The notes: generated by a model from the sequence alone, not told the origin. A DNA stretch of 64,000 nt from a virus (IMGVR_UViG_3300049793_000366:1-64000); one strand, 5' to 3'; shown: positions 7,428 to 16,052, counted from the first letter of the stretch. Numbers and translations are program-made.

Positions 7428-8918
7428 TTAATATAGCTGTTCAAATGTTTTTATTTCATTACTTGATACTCTTCGCACTACTTGTTTTTTATTTATGCTG
7501 TGTACCGTTTTTAATCCCATCGCGCCTGCTAAATGCATAACTGAATGAACTGTATTCTTGTGAAAGTTTTTAACTCTCTCTGACTTTCTAACTGGGTCAA
7601 GTGAGTTCCATTTATTTTTATTTTGTGTTGCTACACCAACTGGACATTCATCTGTATTACAAAGTCGTGCTTGAATACAACCCAATGATAACATAAACCC
7701 ACGAGCAGAGTTAACAAGAGACGCACCCATCGATAGGGCTTTCAATACATCAAAGGCATCAATCATTTTACCAGATGCTATGATTTTAATCTCATTTTTC
7801 TTACCATACATAATCATCAGTTTATCAACAATACTAAGCGCATCAATCAATGGTGTTCCAACATTATTTGTAAACTCTAAAGGCGCGGCTCCTGTGCCAC
7901 CCTCTGAACCATCTATTGTTATAAAGTCAGGACAAATATTTAATTTATTCATTGCGATAAATATATCCTCTAATTCAGATGCATTACCAACACATAGTTT
8001 AAATCCAACTGGTTTACCACCTGATAATTGTCTTAACTTCTCAATGAATAAAATTAAACCTTCGGAGTTGTTGAATGATGTATGATAAGGTGGTGAATCA
8101 ATTTGTATGAATGGTTCAACACCTCTGATGTTAGCAATCTCTGGTGTGTTCTTTTTTGCTGGTAAAACACCACCGTGTCCGGGTTTCGCACCTTGTGATA
8201 GCTTAAGTTCAATCATCTTCACCTCTGGTCTTGTTGCGTTCTTAGTAAACATATCGATGTCAAAGTATCTAACACCATTTATTGTTTTACCTGCGCCAAA
8301 ATAACCAGTACCTATTTGAAAGCATAAATCACCACCTTGTAAATGATATTCTGATATCCCACCTTCACCAGTATTATGGTAGAATCCACCCAATTTAGAA
8401 CCTTGATTTAATGATTTGATAGCTGTTGGTGATAAAGCACCATATGACATTGCTGAGATATTTAATATTGATGCGCTGTATGGTTGTTTACAGCGAGAGC
8501 CACCAATTAAAACTCGCGGTTCATCGGCTATCTTAGTAGGATATATTGAATGATTGACCCACTCAGTACCAACTTTCTTTAAATCATGTTGTGTACCGAA
8601 TGGTGTAGAATCTATCTCATTTTTAGAACGCTGATATACGACAGACCTCTGTTCTCTTGTGAACGGAGTTCCGTCGATATCTGTCTCAATAAAATATTGA
8701 AGTAATTTAGGTCTTAGTATTTCTGCGAACCATCTGCCTCGACCAATAATTGGATAATTTCTCCAAAGTGTGTGCTTTGTTTGTTTTACATCAAACAGTG
8801 CAATCACGGCTAACAAGAGAAATATAACGCCCAGTGATAGTAATGATACAGAGCTACTTGTGTAGCCAAAAAATGTAGTAGCGAGTGCTAATGCTAATAG
8901 TGTGTATGTAATTTTCAT
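7428..8918 (-). CDS. FMN-binding glutamate synthase-like protein, membrane anchored
   Basis: A 496-residue protein of the FMN-binding glutamate synthase family, related to the synthase domain of the GltB large subunit but without the glutaminase domain. Residues 1-42 form two hydrophobic membrane segments. The barrel carries NISAMSYGALS, HNTGEGGISEYHL, KPGHGGVLPA and DGSEGGTGAAP, which are FMN and substrate loops of the family. Near the C-terminus CIQARLCNTDECPVG gives the spaced cysteines that bind a 3Fe-4S cluster in GltB. All key motifs are intact, so it should be active; electron donor and substrate are unknown. The gene is very like Bacteroidota chromosomal genes and rare in phages, so it is likely captured from the host. 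It has its own host-type promoter. Confidence 0.9.
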   Translation of the reverse strand: MKITYTLLALALATTFFGYTSSSVSLLSLGVIFLLLAVIALFDVKQTKHTLWRNYPIIGRGRWFAEILRPKLLQYFIETDIDGTPFTREQRSVVYQRSKNEIDSTPFGTQHDLKKVGTEWVNHSIYPTKIADEPRVLIGGSRCKQPYSASILNISAMSYGALSPTAIKSLNQGSKLGGFYHNTGEGGISEYHLQGGDLCFQIGTGYFGAGKTINGVRYFDIDMFTKNATRPEVKMIELKLSQGAKPGHGGVLPAKKNTPEIANIRGVEPFIQIDSPPYHTSFNNSEGLILFIEKLRQLSGGKPVGFKLCVGNASELEDIFIAMNKLNICPDFITIDGSEGGTGAAPLEFTNNVGTPLIDALSIVDKLMIMYGKKNEIKIIASGKMIDAFDVLKALSMGASLVNSARGFMLSLGCIQARLCNTDECPVGVATQNKNKWNSLDPVRKSERVKNFHKNTVHSVMHLAGAMGLKTVHSINKKQVVRRVSSNEIKTFEQLY

Positions 8919-8935
8919 TTATGTGTAATATTGTC

Positions 8936-8967
8936 CAAATATACGGAACATAAATGAAAAATACAAA
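8936..8967 (-). promoter_or_regulatory. Bacteroidota-type promoter (TTTG-N20-TATATTTG)
   Basis: On the minus strand TTTG (8964-8967) and TATATTTG (8936-8943) are separated by exactly 20 bases, 17 bases before the ATG of the glutamate-synthase-like gene. Confidence 0.8.
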
Positions 8968-8971
8968 TATT

Positions 8972-9100
8972 TTAGTGATTAACTAAAAGATATGAACCGA
9001 TTATGAAAGCACCTAATAATACAAGCCATCCAATTGGAATTGTTTCGCCTTTACTGTGGTCAACCACAAATAATTTACCGGCAAGTTTTAATTTTCTCAT
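8972..9100 (-). CDS. Small single-pass membrane protein
   Basis: A 42-residue protein with a basic N-terminus (MRKLKLAGK), a short polar loop and one membrane helix (about 22-40, WLVLLGAFIIGSYLLV). It overlaps the end of the upstream small gene by 26 bases in another frame. It resembles small phage membrane peptides; function unknown. Confidence 0.5.
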   Translation of the reverse strand: MRKLKLAGKLFVVDHSKGETIPIGWLVLLGAFIIGSYLLVNH

Positions 9101-9230
9101 CGAGGTTTAAATTTAATTGTTCATTATTACTTACAGCAAGAATTTCCTTTTCTTGTTTATCCTGTTTGAGATTTTCAACATATACCTTTAACTCACGCTC
9201 CCAAAAATCTCTTCTTTCTATATCATTCAT
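9075..9230 (-). CDS. Small charged helical protein
   Basis: A 51-residue, highly charged, probably helical protein (MNDIERRDFWERELKVYV...). It starts 5 bases after the stop of the gene at 9236-9538 and overlaps the start of the small membrane protein, consistent with an operon. Function unknown. Confidence 0.5.
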   Translation of the reverse strand: MNDIERRDFWERELKVYVENLKQDKQEKEILAVSNNEQLNLNLDEKIKTCR

Positions 9231-9235
9231 ATACT

Positions 9236-9538
9236 TTAGTAGAATATATACCTATCATTTTCAGTGATACAGTATATAGACGTTGCGATTATTCTTACAT
9301 CACCTTGTGTCTCATCAACAATAAATCTCATCGCTCCATCGATTAAATCATTGTTAAGAATTTTAATTGGTAGATTATTCATACCATTTAAAATTGTCCA
9401 TATAATGTCACCCTTATCAATCGTGATTGAGTGTTTACCTGTTAATTTACCTTTGTCTCCTTCTTCGTAGTAGGATTTCTTAATAAACTCACGCAATGTT
9501 TCAGCGTTGTCAAATTCAATCTTTAATTCGTTTTTCAT
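9236..9538 (-). CDS. Hypothetical protein
   Basis: A 100-residue acidic protein with alternating strands and helices (LKIEFDNAETLREFIKK start, ITENDRYIF end). No family recognised. It is part of a run of small minus-strand genes between 8.9 and 11 kb. Confidence 0.62.
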   Translation of the reverse strand: MKNELKIEFDNAETLREFIKKSYYEEGDKGKLTGKHSITIDKGDIIWTILNGMNNLPIKILNNDLIDGAMRFIVDETQGDVRIIATSIYCITENDRYIFY

Positions 9539-9580
9539 AGTAGTATGTTTATTAGTTCATACTTTCTATAATCTAAACAA

Positions 9581-9904
9581 TTAAAAGTTGTTAGAAATCT
9601 TCCTATCCCTCATTTCTGATATTGCTTCATTCAATAATTCCTGTAATGTATCAGCAGATGTACTCCAATGTGAGTTACTATCAACCTCTATAAAAAAATC
9701 ATCAATGAACGAATCAAGTTTAAAATATTTACCATAGTTCTCAACAAGCCAAATCAATTTCTCTTTAGACTTTATATAATCCTTTGATACGCTACTTAAA
9801 TGAACATCATTTTTAACGGTACAACATTGTCCAAATATATGAGTACGCAATTCATCTTTGATGTATTTAGCCGCTTCTGGTGTGTGTTCGAGAGTTTCTA
9901 ACAT
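9581..9904 (-). CDS. Hypothetical protein
   Basis: A 107-residue protein starting MLETLEHTPEAAKY. This internal ATG is preferred because it limits the overlap with the upstream deoxyribonucleotidase gene to 7 bases; a start at 9931 would overlap by 34. A Cys-Cys pair lies about residue 27, and the C-terminal half is acidic and helical. Function unknown. Confidence 0.6.
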   Translation of the reverse strand: MLETLEHTPEAAKYIKDELRTHIFGQCCTVKNDVHLSSVSKDYIKSKEKLIWLVENYGKYFKLDSFIDDFFIEVDSNSHWSTSADTLQELLNEAISEMRDRKISNNF

Positions 9905-10410
9905 TCTAAATATTTTAAAATTGATTCCCAATCTGGAAATCTACCAGTACCGAAATGTATATGTTCTCCTTTAAACTCAGTAACACCATATTTTGTCCTA
10001 TCATCAATCAATGCTTTTCCGGCGAATAAGCTTTTGTCATTTGATAATATCAATCTTTTATAAGCAACATCACCAAGGTATTTCTCAACCCATAATCGCT
10101 TATCAATGTAGCATGATGGATTTTCCCAAGATGGTGCTGATAGAATATAGACTTCGTATTTAGCAGCTAATCGATGAAATGCTTCTACTGCTCCTTTTAT
10201 TGGCGGAACATCTGCGTAGAAGCCAGGTGTGTGATAAAATTTTTTATCGAATAATGTTTTCGTATCAATTCCTAATTTAGTTGACCATTCAGACATCCTA
10301 ACCTCAAGGTCAACTATTACTCCGTCCATATCGACAAATAATAATTCTTTTGGATTTTCTAAGTAACCATAAACTGGATCTCTTTCGGAGTTTCCGTGTT
10401 GTTCTTTCAT
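9898..10410 (-). CDS. 5'(3')-deoxyribonucleotidase-like HAD phosphatase
   Basis: A 170-residue HAD-superfamily phosphatase of the deoxyribonucleotidase (NT5C) type. Motif I is FVDMDGVIVD with nucleophile Asp27 and acid/base Asp29. LSAPSW (90-95) is the motif II region. A Lys before the final acid pair DD at 136-137 completes the Mg-binding site. Such enzymes dephosphorylate dNMPs and would shape nucleotide pools with the IMPDH-like enzyme. It overlaps the start of the gene at 9581-9904 by 7 bases and the upstream gene by 4. Confidence 0.85.
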   Translation of the reverse strand: MKEQHGNSERDPVYGYLENPKELLFVDMDGVIVDLEVRMSEWSTKLGIDTKTLFDKKFYHTPGFYADVPPIKGAVEAFHRLAAKYEVYILSAPSWENPSCYIDKRLWVEKYLGDVAYKRLILSNDKSLFAGKALIDDRTKYGVTEFKGEHIHFGTGRFPDWESILKYLEC

Positions 10411-10709
10411 ACTAATGTACTAATTTTTTTGTGCCGAGCTATTTGCTTCTCGGTTAAGTTCGAATCACAGAAATGAATGTCCGCCTCTTTAGCTGTGAAG
10501 TAATATAATTTAATCGGTAGTCTATGATTCCACCAATCATAAAATCTCTTATCATATCTTTCAACTTCTATTGAAAAGCCAAACCCAGTTTTGCGAGTAC
10601 CGTGTAACAACGTTAAGTCACCACAACCTTTTATTCGATAAGTTTTACCTTCTTCGATAAAGCCGCGGGATTTAATGCAATATAGTTCTGTGCCTATTTC
10701 TAATTCCAT
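10407..10709 (-). CDS. Small beta-barrel-like hypothetical protein
   Basis: A 100-residue protein whose N-terminal half (GTELYCIKSRGFIEEGKTYRIKG) resembles a small SH3-like fold. It has several Trp and Tyr and a basic C-terminus. It overlaps the deoxyribonucleotidase start by 4 bases and begins directly after the upstream gene's stop at 10710. No function assigned. Confidence 0.65.
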   Translation of the reverse strand: MELEIGTELYCIKSRGFIEEGKTYRIKGCGDLTLLHGTRKTGFGFSIEVERYDKRFYDWWNHRLPIKLYYFTAKEADIHFCDSNLTEKQIARHKKISTLV

Positions 10710-10937
10710 TTAAAATTCTACTGGTCTGAGTATGAATAACTTATCAAGTGTTACTTCATCTGTTTTTTCTAATACTTTAGAAACAATAAACTCATCGATG
10801 ATATTGATGTCTTCGTCGGTGTTGATACCTTGTATTGTTTTTGAAATAGCAGTTCCGAGATTGGGGAACTTTGGGTCATATTTACTCATTATCTCAAAAA
10901 GCTCACCCTTATTACTGTTGTTGAAGTTTAGTATCAT
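10710..10937 (-). CDS. Small hypothetical protein
   Basis: A 75-residue acidic protein (MILNFNNSNKGELFEIM... ending FILRPVEF). Function unknown. Upstream, TATATTTG at 10958-10965 on this strand matches the host -7 box, but no TTTG lies 20 bases before it. Confidence 0.6.
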   Translation of the reverse strand: MILNFNNSNKGELFEIMSKYDPKFPNLGTAISKTIQGINTDEDINIIDEFIVSKVLEKTDEVTLDKLFILRPVEF

Positions 10938-10983
10938 ATTTTATCGTATCTTATAAACAAATATAAGGATAAAATCCGAACTT

Positions 10984-11625
10984 TTAGCTCCTACGATTAA
11001 ATCTTTTCAACGTTTTTTTGAACAATGTTGATTTTTTGTAAATCTCATCATTCAAGTGTAGCGGAGAAGTAGAAAGGTATGCTTGTGATTCATCAATATG
11101 AACTTTGTCCGGATATCCAGCATCAGATAGATATTCTTTCAATAATGCTTTACTCTGATGTGTGAAAGAGTCCCATATTTTATTAACCTCTTCCTTATAT
11201 TCAGTATTTATGTAATATAATCCATGTGCTACTTCATGTTCGAGTGTTTTATCATCATCTTCCTTTATACCAATCAAATAAAAGTCACCATCACCGTGAA
11301 TCATACGAGCTTCATCATATATGTCAAACATTCTCGTATCGTGTTGATTTAAATCAAGAATTCCAATTCTCTTTACTTCTTCAATAACGGTTGATGGTAT
11401 ATTGAAACCAGTCCAGTCTTCGTGATATGAAAATGCACCATTGTCGCAAACTTCTTTAACGTACCAATCCATGTATTGAACTATCGTGAACTGTTTACCT
11501 CTTATTTGGTCACTATTAGATTCGTAGAATTCTTGATATCGTAAGAACGTCATTGCTAAATCATATGACTCTTCAAATTGAACCAGATAGATACCATCTA
11601 AATATTTGCTGAGTTTATACATCAC
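10984..11625 (-). CDS. Putative zinc peptidase (HExxH)
   Basis: A 213-residue protein with one zincin signature, HEVAH (His130, Glu131, His134), within LEHEVAHGLYYI. A third ligand is not certain; Glu or His residues in the following region are candidates. No signal peptide. The N-terminal part (YLVQFEESYDLAMTFLRYQEFYES) and the ARMIHGDGDFYLIGI strand precede the metal site. It may cut a host protein or be an inactive zincin fold; no named family is claimed. It overlaps the upstream gene's stop by 4 bases. Confidence 0.6.
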   Translation of the reverse strand: MMYKLSKYLDGIYLVQFEESYDLAMTFLRYQEFYESNSDQIRGKQFTIVQYMDWYVKEVCDNGAFSYHEDWTGFNIPSTVIEEVKRIGILDLNQHDTRMFDIYDEARMIHGDGDFYLIGIKEDDDKTLEHEVAHGLYYINTEYKEEVNKIWDSFTHQSKALLKEYLSDAGYPDKVHIDESQAYLSTSPLHLNDEIYKKSTLFKKTLKRFNRRS

Positions 11626-11999
11626 TCTCCAAGAGCTTCTATTTTAATATCTCTTCTTATTTGTTTCAGTATTGTTTTCATTTCGGTTGAGATGTAATCA
11701 GAAGCATAAAATAATTGATATACATCATCATGGTTTGTCTCTGATATACTCATAGACATATTTCTATGTTCAGAGTTAATAGTCATTGTTATCTCAAACG
11801 CATAACCAAGTGTTGCCTTAGCTGGTAGAAACTGTGTATCAATCTTTTCAACTGAAATTGGCGACTCATCAAATATTTGCTCAGATGTATCATACAATAA
11901 TATTCGAGCCTCTGTTGAGGCAAGTATACCAGTCTCTTTCTCAATGAGAACAGCATAATAAGTAGCATTTTTATAAACCAACTTATTGTTTATTAACAT
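11622..11999 (-). CDS. Hypothetical protein
   Basis: A 125-residue, mainly beta-strand protein with a helical C-terminus (EMKTILKQIRRDIKIEALGE). It is tightly coupled at both ends: its ATG shares one base with the SpoVR-like stop, and its stop overlaps the zincin start by 4 bases. Function unknown. Confidence 0.68.
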   Translation of the reverse strand: MLINNKLVYKNATYYAVLIEKETGILASTEARILLYDTSEQIFDESPISVEKIDTQFLPAKATLGYAFEITMTINSEHRNMSMSISETNHDDVYQLFYASDYISTEMKTILKQIRRDIKIEALGE

Positions 12000-13507
12000 T
12001 AGTCTTTAGTTGCGATTATCAGTCGCTTACCATTTTGTTGTCTTTTAAAAATGTGGATTGGAAAGCCCCATAAGTATTTAACATATGGTAAAACTTTATC
12101 AACCTCTTTCATATTTAAATCCTTATTATCTGTTGGTATATATTCAAGAGTCAGTGACCTTGTACCGTAGACATCAACATCGAATACTTGAATATCTGGT
12201 ACATATCTGGATCTTGAGTAGTGAGCAGATAAAGCTTCTCTTACTCTTTTGTAACCAGTTTCGTTATGAATAGCAGATACCACATAGTTTTCCTCATTAG
12301 CTGCTTCATCATCTATTAAGAATAACTTCATATCTCGCATAACCTTTGGTGAAAGGTATTGTAAAACAAAAGATTCATCTTTGAAATTATTCATAGCAAA
12401 GTGAACTTCATCTAACCAATCCTTACCGATAAGATTTGGAAACCATTTCTTATCTTCTTCTGTTGGATTTTCACAAATACGTTTAATATCCTGTAACATA
12501 TTGAATCCTAAAGTATATGGATTTAATCCTGAGTAGTACTTAGAATCAAATGCTGGTTGTGATAATACGTTTGAATGATGATGAAAAAATTCAATCATAA
12601 CACCTTCGTCTAAATAACCATCGTCAAACATTTTATTCATTATGTGATAGTGAACAAATGATGCACACCCTTCATTCAAAACTTTTGTTTGACCTTGTGG
12701 GTAGAAATATTGGCTTATCTTTCTTACGATTCTTACAATTTCTCTCTGCCAAGCTTTAAGTGTTGGTGAATTCTTTTCGATGAAGTATAAAATATTTTCC
12801 TCTGGTTGTTCAGGGAATCTACTTTTACTCATTCTTTCTTTCTTTTTACTATTATCTGGTAGAGTTCTCCAAATATCAGAGAAATTAATTCTATCGTCTT
12901 CAATAGTCTTCTGAAGTCTTTCATTTTCTTCTTTAGGCGATAGCTTACGTGGTTTCTTATACTTATCTACACCATAGTTCATAAGTGCGTGACAAGCATC
13001 CAGAGTAGCTTCAACTTCTTCATAACCATATCTTTCTTCACACTTATTAATGAAGTCTTTTGCGAAAACTAAATAGTCAATTATAGAATCTGCTTGAGTC
13101 CATAATTTAAACATATAATTATTTTTAAAGAAATGATTATGACCATAATTGGCATGAGCTAATACGAGCAACATTAAGCAAGTCGTATTTTCTTCCATGT
13201 TATATGAGATACAAGGATTAGAATTAATAACTAATTCATAAGCTAATCCCATTTGACCTCTTTTATATTTATTCTGATTTATAACGAAGTCTTTACCGAA
13301 TTTCCAGTGATTGTATTGAAGAGGTAATCCAATTAATGAATACGCATCTAACATTTGTTCAGCAGTAACAATTTCGAATTGATTCGGGTAAGTATCGAGC
13401 TTAAGATAATCCTTAGCAATCTTTGATATTATCTTATCTGCTTCCTCTACTGTTTCTATGCTCCATTCGGGAGTAGAAAACATTTTCTTAAGTTCCTTCT
13501 TTGTCAT
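11999..13507 (-). CDS. SpoVR/YcgB family protein
   Basis: A full-length (502-residue) member of the SpoVR family (Bacillus SpoVR, E. coli YcgB). Family hallmarks run the length of the protein: an N-terminal EWSIETVEEADKII with YPNQFEIVTAEQMLDAY, the LPLQYNHWKFGKDF block (about 76-89), an EGCASFVHYHIM segment (about 279-290), GLNPYTLGFNM (about 325-335), and a conserved C-terminal part. In bacteria it is linked to spore cortex formation and, in E. coli, to stress genes with the YeaG kinase and YeaH. No spore or kinase partner is seen here. A phage copy may act on the envelope or stress response; that is speculation. It is followed without a gap by two small genes. Confidence 0.88.
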   Translation of the reverse strand: MTKKELKKMFSTPEWSIETVEEADKIISKIAKDYLKLDTYPNQFEIVTAEQMLDAYSLIGLPLQYNHWKFGKDFVINQNKYKRGQMGLAYELVINSNPCISYNMEENTTCLMLLVLAHANYGHNHFFKNNYMFKLWTQADSIIDYLVFAKDFINKCEERYGYEEVEATLDACHALMNYGVDKYKKPRKLSPKEENERLQKTIEDDRINFSDIWRTLPDNSKKKERMSKSRFPEQPEENILYFIEKNSPTLKAWQREIVRIVRKISQYFYPQGQTKVLNEGCASFVHYHIMNKMFDDGYLDEGVMIEFFHHHSNVLSQPAFDSKYYSGLNPYTLGFNMLQDIKRICENPTEEDKKWFPNLIGKDWLDEVHFAMNNFKDESFVLQYLSPKVMRDMKLFLIDDEAANEENYVVSAIHNETGYKRVREALSAHYSRSRYVPDIQVFDVDVYGTRSLTLEYIPTDNKDLNMKEVDKVLPYVKYLWGFPIHIFKRQQNGKRLIIATKD

Positions 13508-13552
13508 TATTGATTGCTTATTTTAGTGCTAATAGAATAGCTATGTATTTTA

Positions 13553-13888
13553 TTAGAAATAAATTGAAAAAGTTGAGAGTGTTTTTACTTTCAATTCATC
13601 TGGTAAGAAATCTCCAACTCTCTGAACCTTATCTTCGCCGATTAATTCATCAAGTTTTTGTTCTCTAACCCTTTCTGGTGAGTTCATATACCAATCATAC
13701 CAATAATCACTACTGTATGGTTGACACATTGCACAATTGCAATAATCATAGTCTCTTTCATCTTGTTCTATACACCAATAGCATCCGTCAGCGCAGATAG
13801 AACCACAATAAGCACAACCGTGTCTTAGTTCCTTATCGATTCTTTCTTCTTCTTTTTCTACTTTTGTTTTATTTTTACTAAGTGACAT
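13553..13888 (-). CDS. Cys-rich zinc-binding small protein
   Basis: A 111-residue protein starting MSLSKNK. This start is preferred because a late-type motif (ATGATATATA) lies 5 bases upstream. The Cys-rich core CAYCGSICADGCYWC followed by CNCAMC could bind two zinc ions, next to a Tyr/Asp/Trp-rich acidic segment. Function unknown; it lies upstream of the SpoVR-like gene and is probably co-transcribed with it. Confidence 0.62.
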   Translation of the reverse strand: MSLSKNKTKVEKEEERIDKELRHGCAYCGSICADGCYWCIEQDERDYDYCNCAMCQPYSSDYWYDWYMNSPERVREQKLDELIGEDKVQRVGDFLPDELKVKTLSTFSIYF

Positions 13889-13893
13889 AATTG

Positions 13894-13903
13894 TATATAT
13901 CAT
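13894..13903 (-). promoter_or_regulatory. Late-type promoter motif variant ATGATATATA
   Basis: Lies 5 bases before the ATG at 13888, just downstream of the gltX terminator. Confidence 0.4.
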
Positions 13904-13932
13904 TGGATAAAACTAGTTGATATCCAAAATAA

Positions 13933-13964
13933 AAAAATCCCGATGAAATATCACCGGGATTTTT
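13933..13964 (-). terminator. Intrinsic terminator of gltX
   Basis: AAATCCCG (13935-13942) pairs with CGGGATTT (13955-13962), with a T run after the stem on the minus strand. It lies 20 bases after the gltX stop. Confidence 0.8.
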
Positions 13965-13983
13965 ATTTAACATTTATGACTTA

Positions 13984-15510
13984 TTATAGACAGTTTTTTA
14001 TTCTATCACTTGTTTGATTACTACCTATAATGAACATAGTAGAAATCAAATCTGGTCCAGGAATACCACCCGTTACAGCAATTCTAAGTGAAGGCATTAC
14101 TTTACCCATCTTTATACCGCTTGATTCACATGAGTTATAAATAGCATTTTTAATACTATCAATATCCCAATCAATGGTTCCGAAATCTATTTTAGAAAAA
14201 ACAGTTTTGAAATCATCACTTATTGATTTCTTATCTGCTAAGTCAATAGCATCGTTACTGAAAAATAATCTCGCAGTTGGTAATAGGTCAATCATAAATG
14301 TTGCTCTTTCTTTACAGATAGTAGCAATCATAGAAGTCTCAACTGAACCATATTCAAACTTATCAGATCCATCGATATTATCTTTGATGTACTTAATAAG
14401 CACATCATCTGGAAGCAATCTTAGATAGTGAGAGTTGAACGAATCTGCTTTCTTGTGGTCAAACTTAGCACCGTGATGAACACATCCTGATAAACTAAAT
14501 TTATCAATAAGTGTATTCATATCCATAAACTCAACATCATCACCCGGATTCCAACCAAGTAGTGCTAAGAAGTTAATGAACGCATGAGGGTCATATCCTT
14601 TTTCTTTCCAACCAGTAACGGTTGTAACATCACCTTTATCATCGCTAACATCACAAGTCAATGGGAATACAGAGAAGCCATATTTATCAGCCATACGCTT
14701 TGATAACTTACCTTTACCATCTGGGTTTAATAGAAGTGATAAGTGAGCAAACTTAGGTGGTGTCCAACCAAAAGCATCATATAAAAGTACGTGAATTGGT
14801 GTTGACGGTAACCACTCTTCACCGCGAATAACGTGTGTGATTTCCATCGTGTGGTCGTCTACTACGTTAGCAAAGTGATATGTTGGAATACCATCTGATT
14901 TAATCAATACTTTATCATCAACTTCGTTTGTACTAATGGTGATGTCGCCACGAATTTCATCGTTGAATGTTACATCAATATTCGCATCAACTTTGAAACG
15001 AACAACATAAGTAGCACCAGAAGCTATTAAAGCATCAACTTCGTCTTTTGATAATGTTAATGAATTCTTACCATACATACGGGTTTTGAATCCGTATGAA
15101 GCCGGGAATCTATTTTCTTTACCGTCTTTAATAACAACGGCGGCAAAACGTTCAGCGAGTGCATCGATTTCATCTTTGCTATCAAACGCAATATAGGCTT
15201 TACCATTCGCGATTAATTCATCAACGAGTGGTTTATAAACATCAAGCCTTTCGGTTTGTCTGTAAGAGCCATATTTTGGATTTGGGTTCCACGGTGATTC
15301 ATCAGGTGTGATACCTACCCAATCAAGAGATTTTTTAATGTAGTCTTCTGCCCACGGTACAAAGCGTGTTCTATCAGTATCTTCGATCCTTAGGATGAAT
15401 GTACCATTGTTCTTTTTAGCAAAGAGATAGTTGAATAGTGCTGTGCGTAAACCGCCTAAGTGTAAAGGCCCTGTGGGTGATGGTGCAAAACGAACTCGAA
15501 TATTTGACAT
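13984..15510 (-). CDS. gltX: Glutamyl-tRNA synthetase
   Basis: A complete 508-residue class I synthetase that charges tRNA-Glu. The HIGH signature is HLGG (17-20) within FAPSPTGPLHLGG, and KMSKS is KLSKR (268-272). Other family blocks are present: RIEDTDRTR (41-49), RGEEWLPSTP (229-238), FAHLSLLLNPDGKGK (254-268) and INFLALLGWNPGD further on. The C-terminal anticodon-binding half is of normal length. Sequence style is close to Bacteroidota enzymes. It has its own host-type promoter and terminator, so it is a stand-alone unit, probably expressed early. With ileS it makes two phage-borne synthetases in the window. Confidence 0.95.
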   Translation of the reverse strand: MSNIRVRFAPSPTGPLHLGGLRTALFNYLFAKKNNGTFILRIEDTDRTRFVPWAEDYIKKSLDWVGITPDESPWNPNPKYGSYRQTERLDVYKPLVDELIANGKAYIAFDSKDEIDALAERFAAVVIKDGKENRFPASYGFKTRMYGKNSLTLSKDEVDALIASGATYVVRFKVDANIDVTFNDEIRGDITISTNEVDDKVLIKSDGIPTYHFANVVDDHTMEITHVIRGEEWLPSTPIHVLLYDAFGWTPPKFAHLSLLLNPDGKGKLSKRMADKYGFSVFPLTCDVSDDKGDVTTVTGWKEKGYDPHAFINFLALLGWNPGDDVEFMDMNTLIDKFSLSGCVHHGAKFDHKKADSFNSHYLRLLPDDVLIKYIKDNIDGSDKFEYGSVETSMIATICKERATFMIDLLPTARLFFSNDAIDLADKKSISDDFKTVFSKIDFGTIDWDIDSIKNAIYNSCESSGIKMGKVMPSLRIAVTGGIPGPDLISTMFIIGSNQTSDRIKNCL

Positions 15511-15528
15511 ATTTTTTTAGATTTAATA

Positions 15529-15560
15529 CAAATGTAATACAATCCTTTAAAATATGCAAA
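15529..15560 (-). promoter_or_regulatory. Bacteroidota-type promoter of gltX (TTTG-N20-TACATTTG)
   Basis: On the minus strand TTTG (15557-15560) and TACATTTG (15529-15536) are separated by exactly 20 bases, 18 bases before the gltX ATG. Confidence 0.8.
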
Positions 15561-15573
15561 TATTCGGACGTTT

Positions 15574-15969
15574 TTATTTGCTGTTTTCAGCAAATTTATC
15601 AAGATATTTTTTCTCTAACTTAGTCAAAGAGTCAATACCTTTTTTACCAATTTTATCCAATAGTTTATCACATTTTTCTTGTGATACTGCTTCGATAGAA
15701 TCAGTAGATAAGTTTGGTAATTTCAATAGTTCGTCACCGAAGTCTTCGGTAATTTCAACGTGCTTACGATTCTTCTTAGTAGTATAAGCTACTATAAGTC
15801 CTGTTCTTTTATCAATAAAAACTTTAACAAACCCACACTTCTTACTCGCTTTCAAAATTTCAATCGATAGTTCCTCTGAGACTCCTACTGACGTAGCAGC
15901 TTCAAGGGCTTCTGGTAATCTTTCATAGTTAAACTTTGTTAGGTCAATGGCTACGCAATTTTGAAACAT
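15574..15969 (-). CDS. Small protein with Bacteroidota-type C-terminal motif
   Basis: A 131-residue protein. Its C-terminus (CDKLLDKIGKKGIDSLTKLE and onward) resembles the short helical motif found at the ends of many Bacteroidota proteins (DUF6576-like, of the form LD-x-I-x-x-K-G-x-x-S-L-T-x-x-E). This supports a Bacteroidota host. The middle has a strand pair with KVFIDKRTGLIVAYTTKKNR. Function unknown. A -7 box TAAATTTG lies at 16000-16007. Confidence 0.65.
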   Translation of the reverse strand: MFQNCVAIDLTKFNYERLPEALEAATSVGVSEELSIEILKASKKCGFVKVFIDKRTGLIVAYTTKKNRKHVEITEDFGDELLKLPNLSTDSIEAVSQEKCDKLLDKIGKKGIDSLTKLEKKYLDKFAENSK

Positions 15970-15999
15970 AGAGTTGTTTTTTTATGGGTTAGTGAATTA

Positions 16000-16007
16000 C
16001 AAATTTA
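16000..16007 (-). promoter_or_regulatory. Possible host-type -7 box TAAATTTG
   Basis: Matches TAnnTTTG, 30 bases before the ATG at 15969. The -33 box is imperfect (TTTT near 20 bases upstream). Confidence 0.4.
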
Positions 16008-16052
16008 CAAGTTAACATTATACTAAAAATTATTCTTCTTAACTTTTACTAA

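Noticed and set aside
7780-8304. Plus-strand frames within the glutamate-synthase-like gene
   Set aside because: Antisense to strongly conserved FMN and iron-sulfur motifs; no regulatory signal.
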